This document shows, in pieces, positions 1 through 8,174 of a stretch of 64,000 nt of DNA. A program made the position numbers and the translations under genes. The first letter of the stretch is position 1, and each line of letters opens with the position of its first letter. The stretch comes from Planotetraspora phitsanulokensis (GTDB taxonomy: Bacteria; Actinomycetota; Actinomycetes; Streptosporangiales; Streptosporangiaceae). The notes under the pieces were generated by a model, which saw nothing but the letters and a program-made list of their open reading frames with translations, was not told where the DNA came from and did not search any database. Location of the stretch: the NCBI RefSeq assembly GCF_016863295.1, contig NZ_BOOP01000032.1, positions 62,001 to 126,000 on the forward strand. Direction: 5' to 3'.

Positions 1-318
1 GGGCACCCGGACTTCCGGCCGTTCGGGGTCTGGGACGGTGACCGCCTGGTCGCCGGTGCCAACCTCTTCGTCAACGGCGAGGTCGGCTCGCTGAACACCG
101 GTTCGACCCTGCAGAGTCATCGCAATCGGGGTGCGCAGTCGGCCCTGCTCGCGGCTCGCGCCAAGGAGGCCGCGAACGCGGGGTGCCGCTGGCTCGCCGC
201 GGAGGCCGGGCGGCCCGCGGACGGCGAGAGCAACCCGTCGCTGAACAACATGCACAGAGCCGGGCTCCGGCAGCTGTATGTCCGGCGCAACTGGATCTGG
301 CGGCCGGAGACCCCCTGA
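1..318 (+). CDS. GNAT family N-acetyltransferase, C-terminal part (5' end outside window)
   Basis: The frame is open from base 1 to a TGA at 316-318, giving about 105 residues. The segment RNRGAQSALLAARAKEA has the Arg/Gly-rich acetyl-CoA pyrophosphate-binding loop and following helix of GNAT acetyltransferases. It is followed by a strand with a Trp-Leu-Ala-Ala-Glu stretch and a typical C-terminal NNMHRAGLR helix and YVRRNWIW ending. The N-terminal half, which would carry substrate-specific residues, is missing, so the substrate cannot be named. The gene converges on the minus-strand oxidoreductase ending at 481; the 162 bases between hold a dyad repeat. Confidence 0.8.
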   Translation, partial: GHPDFRPFGVWDGDRLVAGANLFVNGEVGSLNTGSTLQSHRNRGAQSALLAARAKEAANAGCRWLAAEAGRPADGESNPSLNNMHRAGLRQLYVRRNWIWRPETP

Positions 319-349
319 CCCGACCTCGGGCGGTGCAGGCCTCCTTCTT

Positions 350-388
350 CGTCTCTCACGGAAAGTTGTACGGATTCCATGAGAAACG
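350..388. repeat. Dispersed dyad element, copy 1
   Basis: Thirteen-base arms at 351-363 and 375-387 form an inverted repeat (11 of 13 pairs) around an 11-base spacer. Read on the minus strand it starts CGTTTCTCATGGAATC, which is identical over 16 bases to the element at 32024-32039, where arm length and spacer length are also the same. Downstream of it on the plus strand, GGGAGG (393-398) precedes a GTG mini-ORF of eight codons (403-429). It could be an operator left behind by a lost gene or a dispersed repeat. Nothing else is visible in 319-480. Confidence 0.6.
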
Positions 389-480
389 GAGTGGGAGGCA
401 TCGTGCACCTGCCAGACAAGATCCATTGACGGACGTGGCCGGGGGTCGATCAGCCCGGAGACGCCGGACTCACTGGAGGA

Positions 481-2769
481 TCATTGATCGGCCTTCTCCG
501 GTTCGAGGGCGGGCGTGATGTTGAAGTTGCGGTCGAAGACGTCGTCCGGGTCCCATTCGGCCTTCAGTGCGCGCAGGCGGGTCAGGGTCGGTTCCGGGAA
601 GGCGTCGAGCAGCCGGTCGGGATCGGTGTCGGTCTCGAAGCTGAGGTACATGCCGTTGAGGTGTGGGTACAGCGTGGCCCAGTTCTCGTCGAGACGGCCG
701 ACGTAGGCCGGGGCGGACGCGGCGATGACGGAGAAGTTCTGGGTGCGGTGCGACCACGCCATGGCGTCGGCCGGTACGTCGCTCACCGCGCCGCCCATCG
801 AGCGGAACTGCATGATCAGGACGTCGCCCGACTTGATCATCTTCTCGACGGTCTCGGCGCTCTCCCTCGTGATGTGGTCGAGGAGTCCGCTTCTGGTGTC
901 CTCGAGGCCCTGCCCGTGGTGCTCGTTGTCCGGGGGCGCGACGATCATGTAATACGGCGCGAGCTGTGCCTGCTGGTCGAGGACGGGGCCCGTGCCGAGG
1001 AAGGGGGTCAGCGCGTTCTGCGCGTCCTCGACGTCGTCGCCCGCGTACACGAGGGTGATCTGCGCGGTCACCGGGCCGCCGCGACGCTCCGGGAACAGGG
1101 ACAGGAAGCTCGTGATCTCACGGGGTGCGGCCTCGACCAGCCGTCCCCATTCGACGAGGAAGTCCGCCGTGTCGGACGCGTCGACGATCAGCGTCGCGTA
1201 GGCCACGTTCTCGACCTCGTAGGCCTCGAACTCGAACGCCGTCACGATGCCGAAGTTGCCGCCCGCGCCGCGGATCGCCCAGAACAGATCGGGGTGGTGG
1301 TCGGCGTCGACGCGGAGCAGGCGGCCGTCGGCCACGACGATCTCGGCCGCCGTGATGTGGTCGATGGTGAGGCCGTGCTTGCGGGTCAGGTAGCCGAGCC
1401 CCGCGGTCGTCGCGAGCCCGCCGACCCCGACGTCGCCGTAGTCGCCCGAGCTCATCGCGAGGCCGTACGGCGCGAGCGCGCGGGCGACGTGACCCCAGCG
1501 GGCGCCCGGCTCGACGCGGATGCGCCTGGCGGCCCGATCGAGCACCTCGACGGAGTTCATCTTCGACAGGTCGATGATGATGCCTCCGTCGTTCGTCGAC
1601 CGTCCGCTGATGCCGTGCCCGCCGCTGCGGACGGAGATCTCCACGTTCTGGCCGCGCGTGTAGCCGAGGGCCGCCACGACGTCGTCGGCGTTCTCGGCCT
1701 GGATGACCAGGGCCGGCGATCCGGTGCGGATGTAGGTGTGGCGGACGCCGTCGTACGCCCGGTCGCCCGGCTCGACGACCTTCTTCGCGAGCGATTCCGG
1801 GAGGGCGTCGTAGTCGATGGTCGCGTGGCGCTCGCCGAGGACGACCGCCGAGCGTCTCGGCCCGGTGCTCGTGCCGGACGTCGCGCGTTCGCGGGCGACC
1901 GCCTCACGCAGGGCGGGCCCGACCTCCTCGCCGAACATGCGGATGAGGTGCGGGTCGTCCCTGCCGATGAAGAATGCCGAGAAGCCGTGCTCGAGCACCA
2001 GGGGGAGCAACTCCTCCACCCACTGTTCCGGCGGTCCCTGCAGACCCCGCCCGGAAGGTGACGAGCCCACCCCGAAGATGTTGAGCAGGCGCCGGATCTC
2101 GCTCGGATCGCGGCCCGCCGCGAGGGCGGCCTCGTCGATGATCTCGTTCGACTCCCTGATCCCGGGGGTCTGGACGTACTCGAGCGTGGGCAGCCAGCCG
2201 TCCGCCTTGCGCCCGGTGAGGCGCAACATCCGCGGCTTGTAGGCGCCGAGCCACACGCCGATGTCATGTGCCGGCCGGGGGCCGCGCCGCATGCCCGGGA
2301 CCGAGTAGTGCGTCCCGTCATGGCGCAGGAGGCCGGGCTCGCGGTCGTTCCAGACCCCGCGGATGATGTCGATCGCCTCGTCGAGGGCCTCGACGCCCTG
2401 GCCGGGCGTCATCCGGCGCCCGCCCATGCCCTGGACAGAATCGGGGAAGGCGCCCGCGCCGAGACCCAGCTCGAAACGGCCCTCCGACAGCAGGTCGAGG
2501 CTCGCCGTCGCGCGCGCGAGCACCGCGGGCGGCCGCAGGGGGAGGTTCATGACGTTCGCCGACACGTGGATGCGCCGCGTCTTGGCCGCGACCCAGGTCA
2601 GCAGTGTGTAGGTGTCGAGGAAGTCGGCGTTGTAGGGGTGGTCCTGAAACGTCGCGACGTCCAGGCCGGCGGCCTCCGTGAGCTCGGCCAGCTGGACGGC
2701 CTGAGCCGGGCTGTGCGCGGTGGGCGTGATGAACGTGCCGAGCAGCAACTCGTGGCCGTAGTCGGGCAT
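481..2769 (-). CDS. LLM-class flavin monooxygenase fused to a berberine-bridge-type FAD oxidoreductase
   Basis: A 762-residue two-domain protein. Residues about 5-295 are a luciferase-like TIM-barrel (LLM class, F420 or FMN dependent), with EGRFELGLGAG and GVWLGAYKPRML segments typical of the family. Residues about 315-762 are a PCMH-type FAD domain with RSGGHGISGR at 381-390, where H385 is the usual covalent flavin attachment site of BBE-like oxidases. The second, cysteinyl attachment site is not present (SGDYGDVGVGG), so single covalent linkage is expected. The C-terminal BBE motif region ends in FDRNFNITPA. ATG 2769 is chosen over the in-frame 2814 start because GAGG lies 6 bases upstream. 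The frame is uninterrupted, so the fusion looks real. Substrate unknown; a small aromatic or terpenoid compound is only a guess. Confidence 0.85.
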   Translation of the reverse strand: MPDYGHELLLGTFITPTAHSPAQAVQLAELTEAAGLDVATFQDHPYNADFLDTYTLLTWVAAKTRRIHVSANVMNLPLRPPAVLARATASLDLLSEGRFELGLGAGAFPDSVQGMGGRRMTPGQGVEALDEAIDIIRGVWNDREPGLLRHDGTHYSVPGMRRGPRPAHDIGVWLGAYKPRMLRLTGRKADGWLPTLEYVQTPGIRESNEIIDEAALAAGRDPSEIRRLLNIFGVGSSPSGRGLQGPPEQWVEELLPLVLEHGFSAFFIGRDDPHLIRMFGEEVGPALREAVARERATSGTSTGPRRSAVVLGERHATIDYDALPESLAKKVVEPGDRAYDGVRHTYIRTGSPALVIQAENADDVVAALGYTRGQNVEISVRSGGHGISGRSTNDGGIIIDLSKMNSVEVLDRAARRIRVEPGARWGHVARALAPYGLAMSSGDYGDVGVGGLATTAGLGYLTRKHGLTIDHITAAEIVVADGRLLRVDADHHPDLFWAIRGAGGNFGIVTAFEFEAYEVENVAYATLIVDASDTADFLVEWGRLVEAAPREITSFLSLFPERRGGPVTAQITLVYAGDDVEDAQNALTPFLGTGPVLDQQAQLAPYYMIVAPPDNEHHGQGLEDTRSGLLDHITRESAETVEKMIKSGDVLIMQFRSMGGAVSDVPADAMAWSHRTQNFSVIAASAPAYVGRLDENWATLYPHLNGMYLSFETDTDPDRLLDAFPEPTLTRLRALKAEWDPDDVFDRNFNITPALEPEKADQ

Positions 2770-2800
2770 TGATGTCCTCAGTTTACGTGGGAGAAGATTT

Positions 2801-2847
2801 AATCTAGCTGACAACCTTTATGGCTGCAAACATATCTAGCTGCCAAC
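2801..2847 (-). promoter_or_regulatory. Promoter of the fusion oxidoreductase with two operator-like direct repeats
   Basis: On the minus strand TTGCAG (2824-2829) and TAGATT (2801-2806) are 17 bases apart and fit a housekeeping promoter. Two direct repeats, GTTGTCAGCTAGAT (2802-2815) and GTTGGCAGCTAGAT (2834-2847), match in 13 of 14 positions and lie 32 bases apart, about three helical turns. One covers the -10 box and the other sits just upstream of the -35 box, as expected for a cooperative repressor. The regulator is not identified. Confidence 0.5.
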
Positions 2848-2904
2848 GCATTCCGGGGCGTGTAGGGACCGCCGCCGAGCAGGGCGGTCGCCCGTGACCG
2901 CGGG

Positions 2905-4341
2905 TCAGGCGGTGACGAAGATCGGGGTGACCGACACCGCCAGCTCGATCCGCCCGTCGCGGAGCTCCACCGCCGGGACGTCGCCGAGCGCGTCGATCGC
3001 GGTCGCGGAGGAGGCGGGCCAGGGCCAGGTCACGGTGACCGGTGCCGCGTCCTCCCCGTCGAACATGTCCCGGTGGTCCCAGAGCACGAGCAGCGGCTCG
3101 CGGCCGGCGCGGTCGACCTGGAACGCGTACACCGTGGGCCGGTCGGCGACCTCCACGCGCGTGACGCGCCGCACCCCGTCGAGTTGCGCCGCCAGCAGGC
3201 TGAACGTGTCCGCCGCCGGGTGTCGGCCGCTGAGCGCGGCGCCCTCGTAGTCGAGCAGGGCGAGCTTCCCGAACATCAGGTGCATCACCTGGCGGGGGTC
3301 GACCGGTCCGGGCACCTCCGGTGCGAGGTTCCAGTACACGGTGCGGCCGACGCCTTCGGCCAGCGCCAGCAGGTTGCACATGACGAGCTGGCGGCAGTTG
3401 ATCCGGTGTCGTCTGGCCTCCAGGTCGGCGGGGCAGCCGGCCATGAACATCTGCAACCTCGGCGGCAGTTGCGGCATCCGCTCGTAGAGCGCGGCCATGG
3501 CGCGCCGTTCGGGAGTGTCCTGGCCCGCCCGCTCGCTGAGCTCCGCGGTGCTCTGCGTCGCCGGAGGCTCGGCGAACGCCTGGGCGAGCGTCTCGTACAT
3601 CACCGCCCCGACCTCGGGGAACTCGAACGGCACCGGCGCGGCGTACTCGCCGACGACGATCGGCTTGAGGTAGCCGTGGGCGCGCATCAGCTCCCGGGCG
3701 ATGCCGAGACTCCGCGGGACCTCGGAGGCGTCGCCGTACAGGTGCACGTCGAACAGGTCGAAGGCGTCGCGTCCGGCGGACACGACGTGATCGAAGAACT
3801 GGCGGGGGGCGCCCGACTCCTCGCTGCCGAACACGTCGTATCCGCAGCCGCCGAGGACGACGGCGGCCGCCGGGTCGGCGTCCTTGACCGCGGCGTACAT
3901 GGTCTCGAGTTGCGCGACGTACTCGGCGGAGGTGCCGGCCCACAGCAGGTCGGTGTTGCTCGGCTCGTTGTCGCACTGCCAGTAGTGGACGCGGCCTCCG
4001 CAGTGCCGTACGAGCCGGCGGACGAACTCGCCGTACGCGTCCAGGTCGTGCGCGGGGGACGGCGGCAGGAAGTCGGTCGGCTGCCGGGTCGCCCACGGAG
4101 AGCTGGAGCACACGGTGATCCAGAGCTCCTCGTCGCCGTCGAGTTGCTCGAGCAGTGCGTCGACCGTCTCCCAGGTGTATCGGCCGGGCTCCGGCTCGAC
4201 CTGGCTCCAGTACACGTACACGCGCACCAGCCGCGCTCCCAGGGCGCGCGCCTGGGGGACGAACTCGTCGGGCTTGCCGAACAGGCCGTAGCTGATGCCG
4301 CGGACGACACCCAGCCGGACGTCCTGGAGGTCTGAGGCCAT
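2905..4341 (-). CDS. Glycoside hydrolase-like TIM-barrel protein (clan GH-A type)
   Basis: A 478-residue protein with a (beta/alpha)8 barrel pattern in the first 240 residues: LVRVYVYWSQVEPEPGRY is a typical strand-2 motif of GH39/GH5-like enzymes. WQCDNEPSN places the Asn-Glu acid/base pair at N125-E126, and VVGEY places a likely nucleophile at E232. The C-terminal 100 residues look like an all-beta domain. No signal peptide is seen, so it is probably cytoplasmic. The start at 4341 has AGAGGG upstream. It is divergent from a TetR gene, suggesting local control. The substrate is not readable from sequence; the family could also be an uncharacterised hydrolase-fold protein. Confidence 0.7.
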   Translation of the reverse strand: MASDLQDVRLGVVRGISYGLFGKPDEFVPQARALGARLVRVYVYWSQVEPEPGRYTWETVDALLEQLDGDEELWITVCSSSPWATRQPTDFLPPSPAHDLDAYGEFVRRLVRHCGGRVHYWQCDNEPSNTDLLWAGTSAEYVAQLETMYAAVKDADPAAAVVLGGCGYDVFGSEESGAPRQFFDHVVSAGRDAFDLFDVHLYGDASEVPRSLGIARELMRAHGYLKPIVVGEYAAPVPFEFPEVGAVMYETLAQAFAEPPATQSTAELSERAGQDTPERRAMAALYERMPQLPPRLQMFMAGCPADLEARRHRINCRQLVMCNLLALAEGVGRTVYWNLAPEVPGPVDPRQVMHLMFGKLALLDYEGAALSGRHPAADTFSLLAAQLDGVRRVTRVEVADRPTVYAFQVDRAGREPLLVLWDHRDMFDGEDAAPVTVTWPWPASSATAIDALGDVPAVELRDGRIELAVSVTPIFVTA

Positions 4342-4360
4342 GGGGGACCCTCTCTAAAAG

Positions 4361-4402
4361 TTTACATGATATACGATGTCTATATAACGTATACTCGCTC
4401 TC
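4361..4402. promoter_or_regulatory. Divergent promoter with TATACG inverted repeat (candidate TetR operator)
   Basis: This 60-base divergent gap is strikingly AT-rich. TATACG at 4370-4375 and CGTATA at 4388-4393 form an inverted repeat with a 12-base spacer, extended by GA/TC on the outer sides. TATAAC at 4383-4388 could be the -10 box of the TetR gene, which would give it a very short leader. Binding by the adjacent TetR protein is inferred from position and symmetry. Confidence 0.45.
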
Positions 4403-5143
4403 ATGAGGAAGTCCACCCCCGGCGGGATCGACCTGATCTGGACGCAACCCCCGCCCCCGCCGAGACAGCGCGCACTGGGCCGGGACGAGATAGTGACGGC
4501 GGCGATCGGCGTCGCCGACGAGTCCGGGCTGGACGCGATGACGATGAAGGCGGTGGCCGCACGGCTGGGGGACTACACGCCGATGGCGCTGTACCGGTAC
4601 GTGCACAACAAGGACGGCCTCGTCGACCTGATGCTCGACGCGGCCGCCGCCGAGATACCGCTGCCGGCGCAGCCGGGCCCGGACTGGCGCGAGGACCTGC
4701 GTACTCTGGCGATGGACAGCAGACGGATGATCGGCAGGCACCCTTGGTTCGCCCGGCTGGTCCACACCCGGCCCCCGGCGGGCCCGCACATGATGCGCCG
4801 CCTGGAGTTCATGCTCGCCGTGCTCACCCGGCGGGGCGCGACCGTCGCCGCGGCGATGACCTACGCGGCGCTCATCGACCGGCACATCACCGGCAGCGGG
4901 CTGCAGGAGGCCGAGGAGGCCCGCATCGAACGGCGCTACGGCCTGGACGACAGCGCGAAACTGTTCGCCGCTCTCGCCACCCTCCACGAGCTGGCCGCGG
5001 CGGACGGAGGTCTTCCGCACCTGACCGGCTGGTTCGCGCAGCCCTCCGGTCCCACCCCCGCGGAACAGTTCACCCTGGGCCTGGGCTTCCTCCTGGACGG
5101 CATCGCCGGCCGCCTGTCATCACACGCCGCGGACGGCGTCTGA
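4403..5143 (+). CDS. TetR/AcrR family transcriptional regulator
   Basis: A 246-residue repressor-type protein. The N-terminal HTH spans residues about 29-70 (IVTAAIGVADESGLDAMTMK, then LGDYTPMALYRYVHNKDGL), followed by a TetR_C-type all-helical ligand domain. The proline-rich lead-in (PPPPPRQR) is common in actinobacterial TetR proteins. The ATG lies close behind an AT-rich promoter and has no Shine-Dalgarno sequence, consistent with a short or leaderless transcript. It is divergent from the glycoside-hydrolase-like gene and probably controls it and itself through the TATACG repeat. The ligand is unknown. Confidence 0.85.
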   Translation: MRKSTPGGIDLIWTQPPPPPRQRALGRDEIVTAAIGVADESGLDAMTMKAVAARLGDYTPMALYRYVHNKDGLVDLMLDAAAAEIPLPAQPGPDWREDLRTLAMDSRRMIGRHPWFARLVHTRPPAGPHMMRRLEFMLAVLTRRGATVAAAMTYAALIDRHITGSGLQEAEEARIERRYGLDDSAKLFAALATLHELAAADGGLPHLTGWFAQPSGPTPAEQFTLGLGFLLDGIAGRLSSHAADGV

Positions 5144-5194
5144 TCCCTTCAGGCACGCCGTGCGGCCGCGTCCGTGAGTGCGCGTCCCCGAGGC

Positions 5195-5566
5195 TCACTC
5201 GTCGCTCTGGTCTGCCTCCACGTACACCCAGGCGTGCGTGCCGGAGAGCAGGGTCACCCGGATCCGGGTGTAGTCCGACACCTCGTATTCGTCGGCGGCG
5301 GCAAGCTCCGACTCGGTGATCCGGAAGACGGTGCCCTGGACCTGGTCGGCCGGGTCTCCGGTGGCCGTCACGATCGGATGCCAGGCGGCGCCGCTGACCG
5401 CGAGGACCTCGGGATCGGTGATCTGGACGATGGAGCTCTTGTACCCGGGGAGGGCATCGGGCCTGCCCTCGAGCAGGCGGCCGAAATTGGCCGTCTGCAC
5501 GGCGGGATCCTGCAGGGTGCCGTACGAGAACAGGCTGATGTCACGCTTGTCTTCGGGACCGGTCAT
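5195..5566 (-). CDS. Gamma-glutamylcyclotransferase (AIG2-like) family protein
   Basis: A 123-residue protein. LFSYGTLQDP near residue 12 is the substrate-binding Tyr-Gly-Thr-Leu loop of the GGCT/AIG2 fold. A Glu in AADEYE fits the conserved acidic residue, and the length matches the family. The longer in-frame ORF to 5782 is rejected because its extra residues are low-complexity Arg-rich. The ATG at 5566 is the first start before the conserved fold. Members cyclise gamma-glutamyl compounds, but many have no proven reaction, so the exact role is open. It ends 51 bases after the TetR stop, converging with it. Confidence 0.8.
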   Translation of the reverse strand: MTGPEDKRDISLFSYGTLQDPAVQTANFGRLLEGRPDALPGYKSSIVQITDPEVLAVSGAAWHPIVTATGDPADQVQGTVFRITESELAAADEYEVSDYTRIRVTLLSGTHAWVYVEADQSDE

Positions 5567-5919
5567 GGGGACATGAGTACCATCCGCGCCCGCTCCCGCG
5601 GGCTCAGGGGTCTTCCACCGGATCGGCGGTGTCCGGCGACGTCCCCTTCCGGATCTCCTCCGGCGACGTGCGCGTGAGAGCGGTCGCGCGAGTGGACCGG
5701 TCCGCCAGAACGCCGATCTCACAGGCATGATCAACGCACCGAATTTTGCGGAAACATGCCCGTATACGAATCGCGGGATCACACGGTGGCGCCCCCGAAT
5801 TGATCCGTGATGCTCCGCTGTCCATTACTTTCCGTTCCGTCGCCCCTGCGGATGAAAGACTGACCCGAGATGTCAGTGACTCGGCGGTGTGACCTGCGAC
5901 ATCGGGGGGTGCAGGTTCC
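5567..5919. other. 353-base intergenic region, possible weak promoter
   Basis: No convincing gene is present; the ORFs that cross it lack coding bias. On the plus strand TTGATC (5800-5805) and CATTAC (5823-5828) are 17 bases apart and could drive the flavoprotein gene at 5920. An upstream AT-richer patch (5735-5770) could hold the promoter of the minus-strand gene. Nothing else is supported. Confidence 0.3.
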
Positions 5920-7335
5920 ATGGCGGACGACGTCTTCGACGTGATCGTGATAGGTGCGGGCCCGGTCGGAGAGACCGCCGCCGCACGTGCCGTACGAGGC
6001 GGCCTGACGGCGGTCGTCATCGAGGAACGCCTGGCCGGCGGCGAGTGCGCCTACTACGCGTGCATCCCGAGTAAGGCGCTGCTGCGGCCGATGGGGCTGG
6101 CGGCGGAGGTGAGCCGCATGCCGGGACTGGGGCTGCGCGGCCCGATCGACGCCTCCGTGGTGCTGGCCCGTCGTGACGAGACCGTCGCCGGCTACGACGA
6201 CGGCGGCCAGGTGACCTGGATCGAGAACATCCCCGCGACGTTCGTCCGGGGCCGCGGACGCCTGGCGGGACCGATGAGCGCGGAGGTGACGAGGCCGGAC
6301 GGCGGCGTCCGGACGGTGCGGGCCCGGCACGCCGTCGTCGTGGCGACCGGCAGCGATCCCCTGATCCCCGACGTGCCAGGGCTCCGGGAGGCGCGCCCCT
6401 GGACGAATCGGGAGGCGACCAGCGTCCAGCGGGTGCCGAAACGGCTGGTCGTGATCGGCGGCGGAGTCGTCGCCAGCGAGATGTCGCAGGCTCTGCACGC
6501 CCTCGGCGCCCAGGAGACGACCTTGCTCGTGCGAGGGGACCGCCTGATCGGCCGGACCGAGCCCTTCGCGGGCGACCTGCTGGCGAAGTCCTTCCAGGAG
6601 ACGGGAATCGACGTGCGCTTCGGTCGGTCGGCCACCCGCGTGGAACGCCCGACCCCGGACGATCCGGTGACCGTCTACGTCGACGACGGGTCGGTGATCG
6701 AGGCCGACGAGATCCTCGTCGCCGCCGGCCGCCGGGTGGCCACGGACATCGGCCTGGAGACGGTCGGGCTCGCGGCCGGCCGGCCGATCGCGGTGGACGC
6801 GACCATGCGGGCGACGGGAGTCCCCGAGGGATGGCTCTACGCGGTCGGCGACGTCAACGGCCTCAACCTGCTCACGCACATGGGCAAATACCAGGCCCGG
6901 ATCTGCGGACAGGTGATCGCCGCCAGGGCCGCGGGGCTGTCCGACGACCTGCCGGCGCTGCGTGACACCGCCGACTACCGCGGCGCTCCACAGGTCATCT
7001 TCACCGATCCCGAGGTCTGCGTGGTCGGGCGCACGGAGGCCCAGGCCCGGGCCGACGGCTTCTCCGTTCGCGTCGTGGAGTACGACATGAGCGCGGTCGA
7101 GGGGGCCTACCTCATGGCCGAGAACTACACCGGAAAGGTGAAGGTCGTCGTCGACGAGAACCGCCGCGTGCTCCTCGGCGTCACCTTCGTCGCCCCCGCC
7201 GTCGTCGACCTCCTCCACTCGGCCACCGTCGCCGTGACCGCCGAGGTCCCGCTCGACGTGCTGTGGCACGCCGTGCCGTCGTTCCCGACCGTGAGCGAGG
7301 TCTGGCTCAACATCCTGGAGGCGTACGGCCTGTGA
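5920..7335 (+). CDS. Class I pyridine nucleotide-disulfide oxidoreductase-like flavoprotein
   Basis: A 471-residue FAD/NAD(P) enzyme. VIVIGAGPVGETAA at 8-21 is the FAD Rossmann motif. GGECAYYACIPSK carries the redox pair C43 and C48. VVIGGGVVASEMSQAL is the NAD(P) motif, and LYAVGDVNG the second FAD motif. In dihydrolipoyl and glutathione reductases the C-terminal motif holds a His base in HPT; here the equivalent reads SFPTVSE, so Phe replaces it. The substrate is therefore probably not lipoamide or glutathione; a mercuric-reductase-like or quinone substrate is possible. A G-rich stretch precedes the ATG. It stands alone and converges with the isomerase gene. Confidence 0.85.
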   Translation: MADDVFDVIVIGAGPVGETAAARAVRGGLTAVVIEERLAGGECAYYACIPSKALLRPMGLAAEVSRMPGLGLRGPIDASVVLARRDETVAGYDDGGQVTWIENIPATFVRGRGRLAGPMSAEVTRPDGGVRTVRARHAVVVATGSDPLIPDVPGLREARPWTNREATSVQRVPKRLVVIGGGVVASEMSQALHALGAQETTLLVRGDRLIGRTEPFAGDLLAKSFQETGIDVRFGRSATRVERPTPDDPVTVYVDDGSVIEADEILVAAGRRVATDIGLETVGLAAGRPIAVDATMRATGVPEGWLYAVGDVNGLNLLTHMGKYQARICGQVIAARAAGLSDDLPALRDTADYRGAPQVIFTDPEVCVVGRTEAQARADGFSVRVVEYDMSAVEGAYLMAENYTGKVKVVVDENRRVLLGVTFVAPAVVDLLHSATVAVTAEVPLDVLWHAVPSFPTVSEVWLNILEAYGL

Positions 7336-7373
7336 GCGGTCCATGAAACCCCGGGGCCGGAACCGGGTTCGAA

Positions 7374-7390
7374 CCGGGTTCAGAACCCGG
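7374..7390. terminator. Hairpin between convergent genes
   Basis: CCGGGTT, CAG, AACCCGG forms a perfect 7-bp stem with a 3-base loop. It overlaps the stop codon of the minus-strand gene and lies 39 bases after the plus-strand stop. A related GAACCGGGTT repeat precedes it. No T-run follows, so termination is inferred from position. Confidence 0.4.
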
Positions 7391-8174
7391 GGAAGACCTT
7401 GCGCAGATCGTCCAGGGTCACCGCGTCTCCGGTGATCTCCACGGCCGCCGGAGTGTGCTCCGGGGCGTGGCGGCCCGAGACCAGGCGCAGCCACCACTCC
7501 GCCGGGGCGGTGAGGACGGCGTCCGGCTCGGACGGAACGTCGACGACGGCCACGGCCTCACGGACGTCGAGCCCGAAGGACCGCTCCGGAGAGGTGGTGT
7601 GCACGGCGACGGTCGCGTGGCGGCCGCCGAGGCCCTCCGGCTTGCCGAGGAAGCCGACGAAGGCGTCGCCTCCCGCGATCAGCAGGTCGAGCGCTTCGGC
7701 GGTCAGCGTCGCCGCCGGGTCGAACGCCACCTTGACGTCCCACAGGTGGTGGGTGAACTCGCTGAGCCGCATGGCGGCGAACCCGGCGACGTCCGGGGCC
7801 TCGGCCGGGAACCAGAGCTCGACGCGGAGGTCTTCACGCGTCTTCGGGTCCAGGCCTTCGAAGCGGCCGACCAGCGCCTCGTTCGCGCTGATGACCTCCT
7901 CGGCCCGCTGGGCGCGCGACATGCCGTCCCACCGCGCCCAGACACCCTTGATGAAGTCGAAGTCCGGCGAGCCGGTTCCCCGCGACGCGCCCTCGAGGGC
8001 GGCGAGGCTGATCTCCGCGCCGCTGCCCAGGTGGCTCAGCACCTGAGAGACGTCCCACTCCGCGGCTCCGGACTGACGGGCGAGGTCGTCGGGGCCGAAG
8101 CCGCCCACCAGCGCGGCGAGCTCGTCGAGCTCGGAGCGCAGGACCTTGATCGCATGATCCGCTCGGTCGGTCAT
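7380..8174 (-). CDS. Maleylpyruvate isomerase/DinB-type mycothiol-dependent family protein
   Basis: A 264-residue protein of the actinobacterial maleylpyruvate isomerase N-terminal (mycothiol-dependent) superfamily. The first 130 residues are helical with WDVSQVLSHLGSGAEI, containing the conserved Trp-x-Val and His metal-binding segment. SEFTHHLWDV supplies the later His-Trp-Asp motif. A C-terminal SCP2-like half follows. GGAG at 7-10 bases before ATG 8174 selects this start; the longer 415-residue frame into the upstream gap is spurious. Members act on mycothiol adducts or as thiol transferases, but the substrate is unknown. Confidence 0.8.
   Translation of the reverse strand: MTDRADHAIKVLRSELDELAALVGGFGPDDLARQSGAAEWDVSQVLSHLGSGAEISLAALEGASRGTGSPDFDFIKGVWARWDGMSRAQRAEEVISANEALVGRFEGLDPKTREDLRVELWFPAEAPDVAGFAAMRLSEFTHHLWDVKVAFDPAATLTAEALDLLIAGGDAFVGFLGKPEGLGGRHATVAVHTTSPERSFGLDVREAVAVVDVPSEPDAVLTAPAEWWLRLVSGRHAPEHTPAAVEITGDAVTLDDLRKVFPGF

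Noticed and set aside
4366-5319. A 317-codon plus-strand ORF overlapping the TetR gene
   Set aside because: It lies in another frame of the TetR gene and has no domain; the TetR frame has a clear HTH.
5779-7497. A 572-codon antisense ORF across the flavoprotein gene
   Set aside because: No domain pattern, low-complexity Arg/Gly/His composition, and it opposes a clear enzyme gene.
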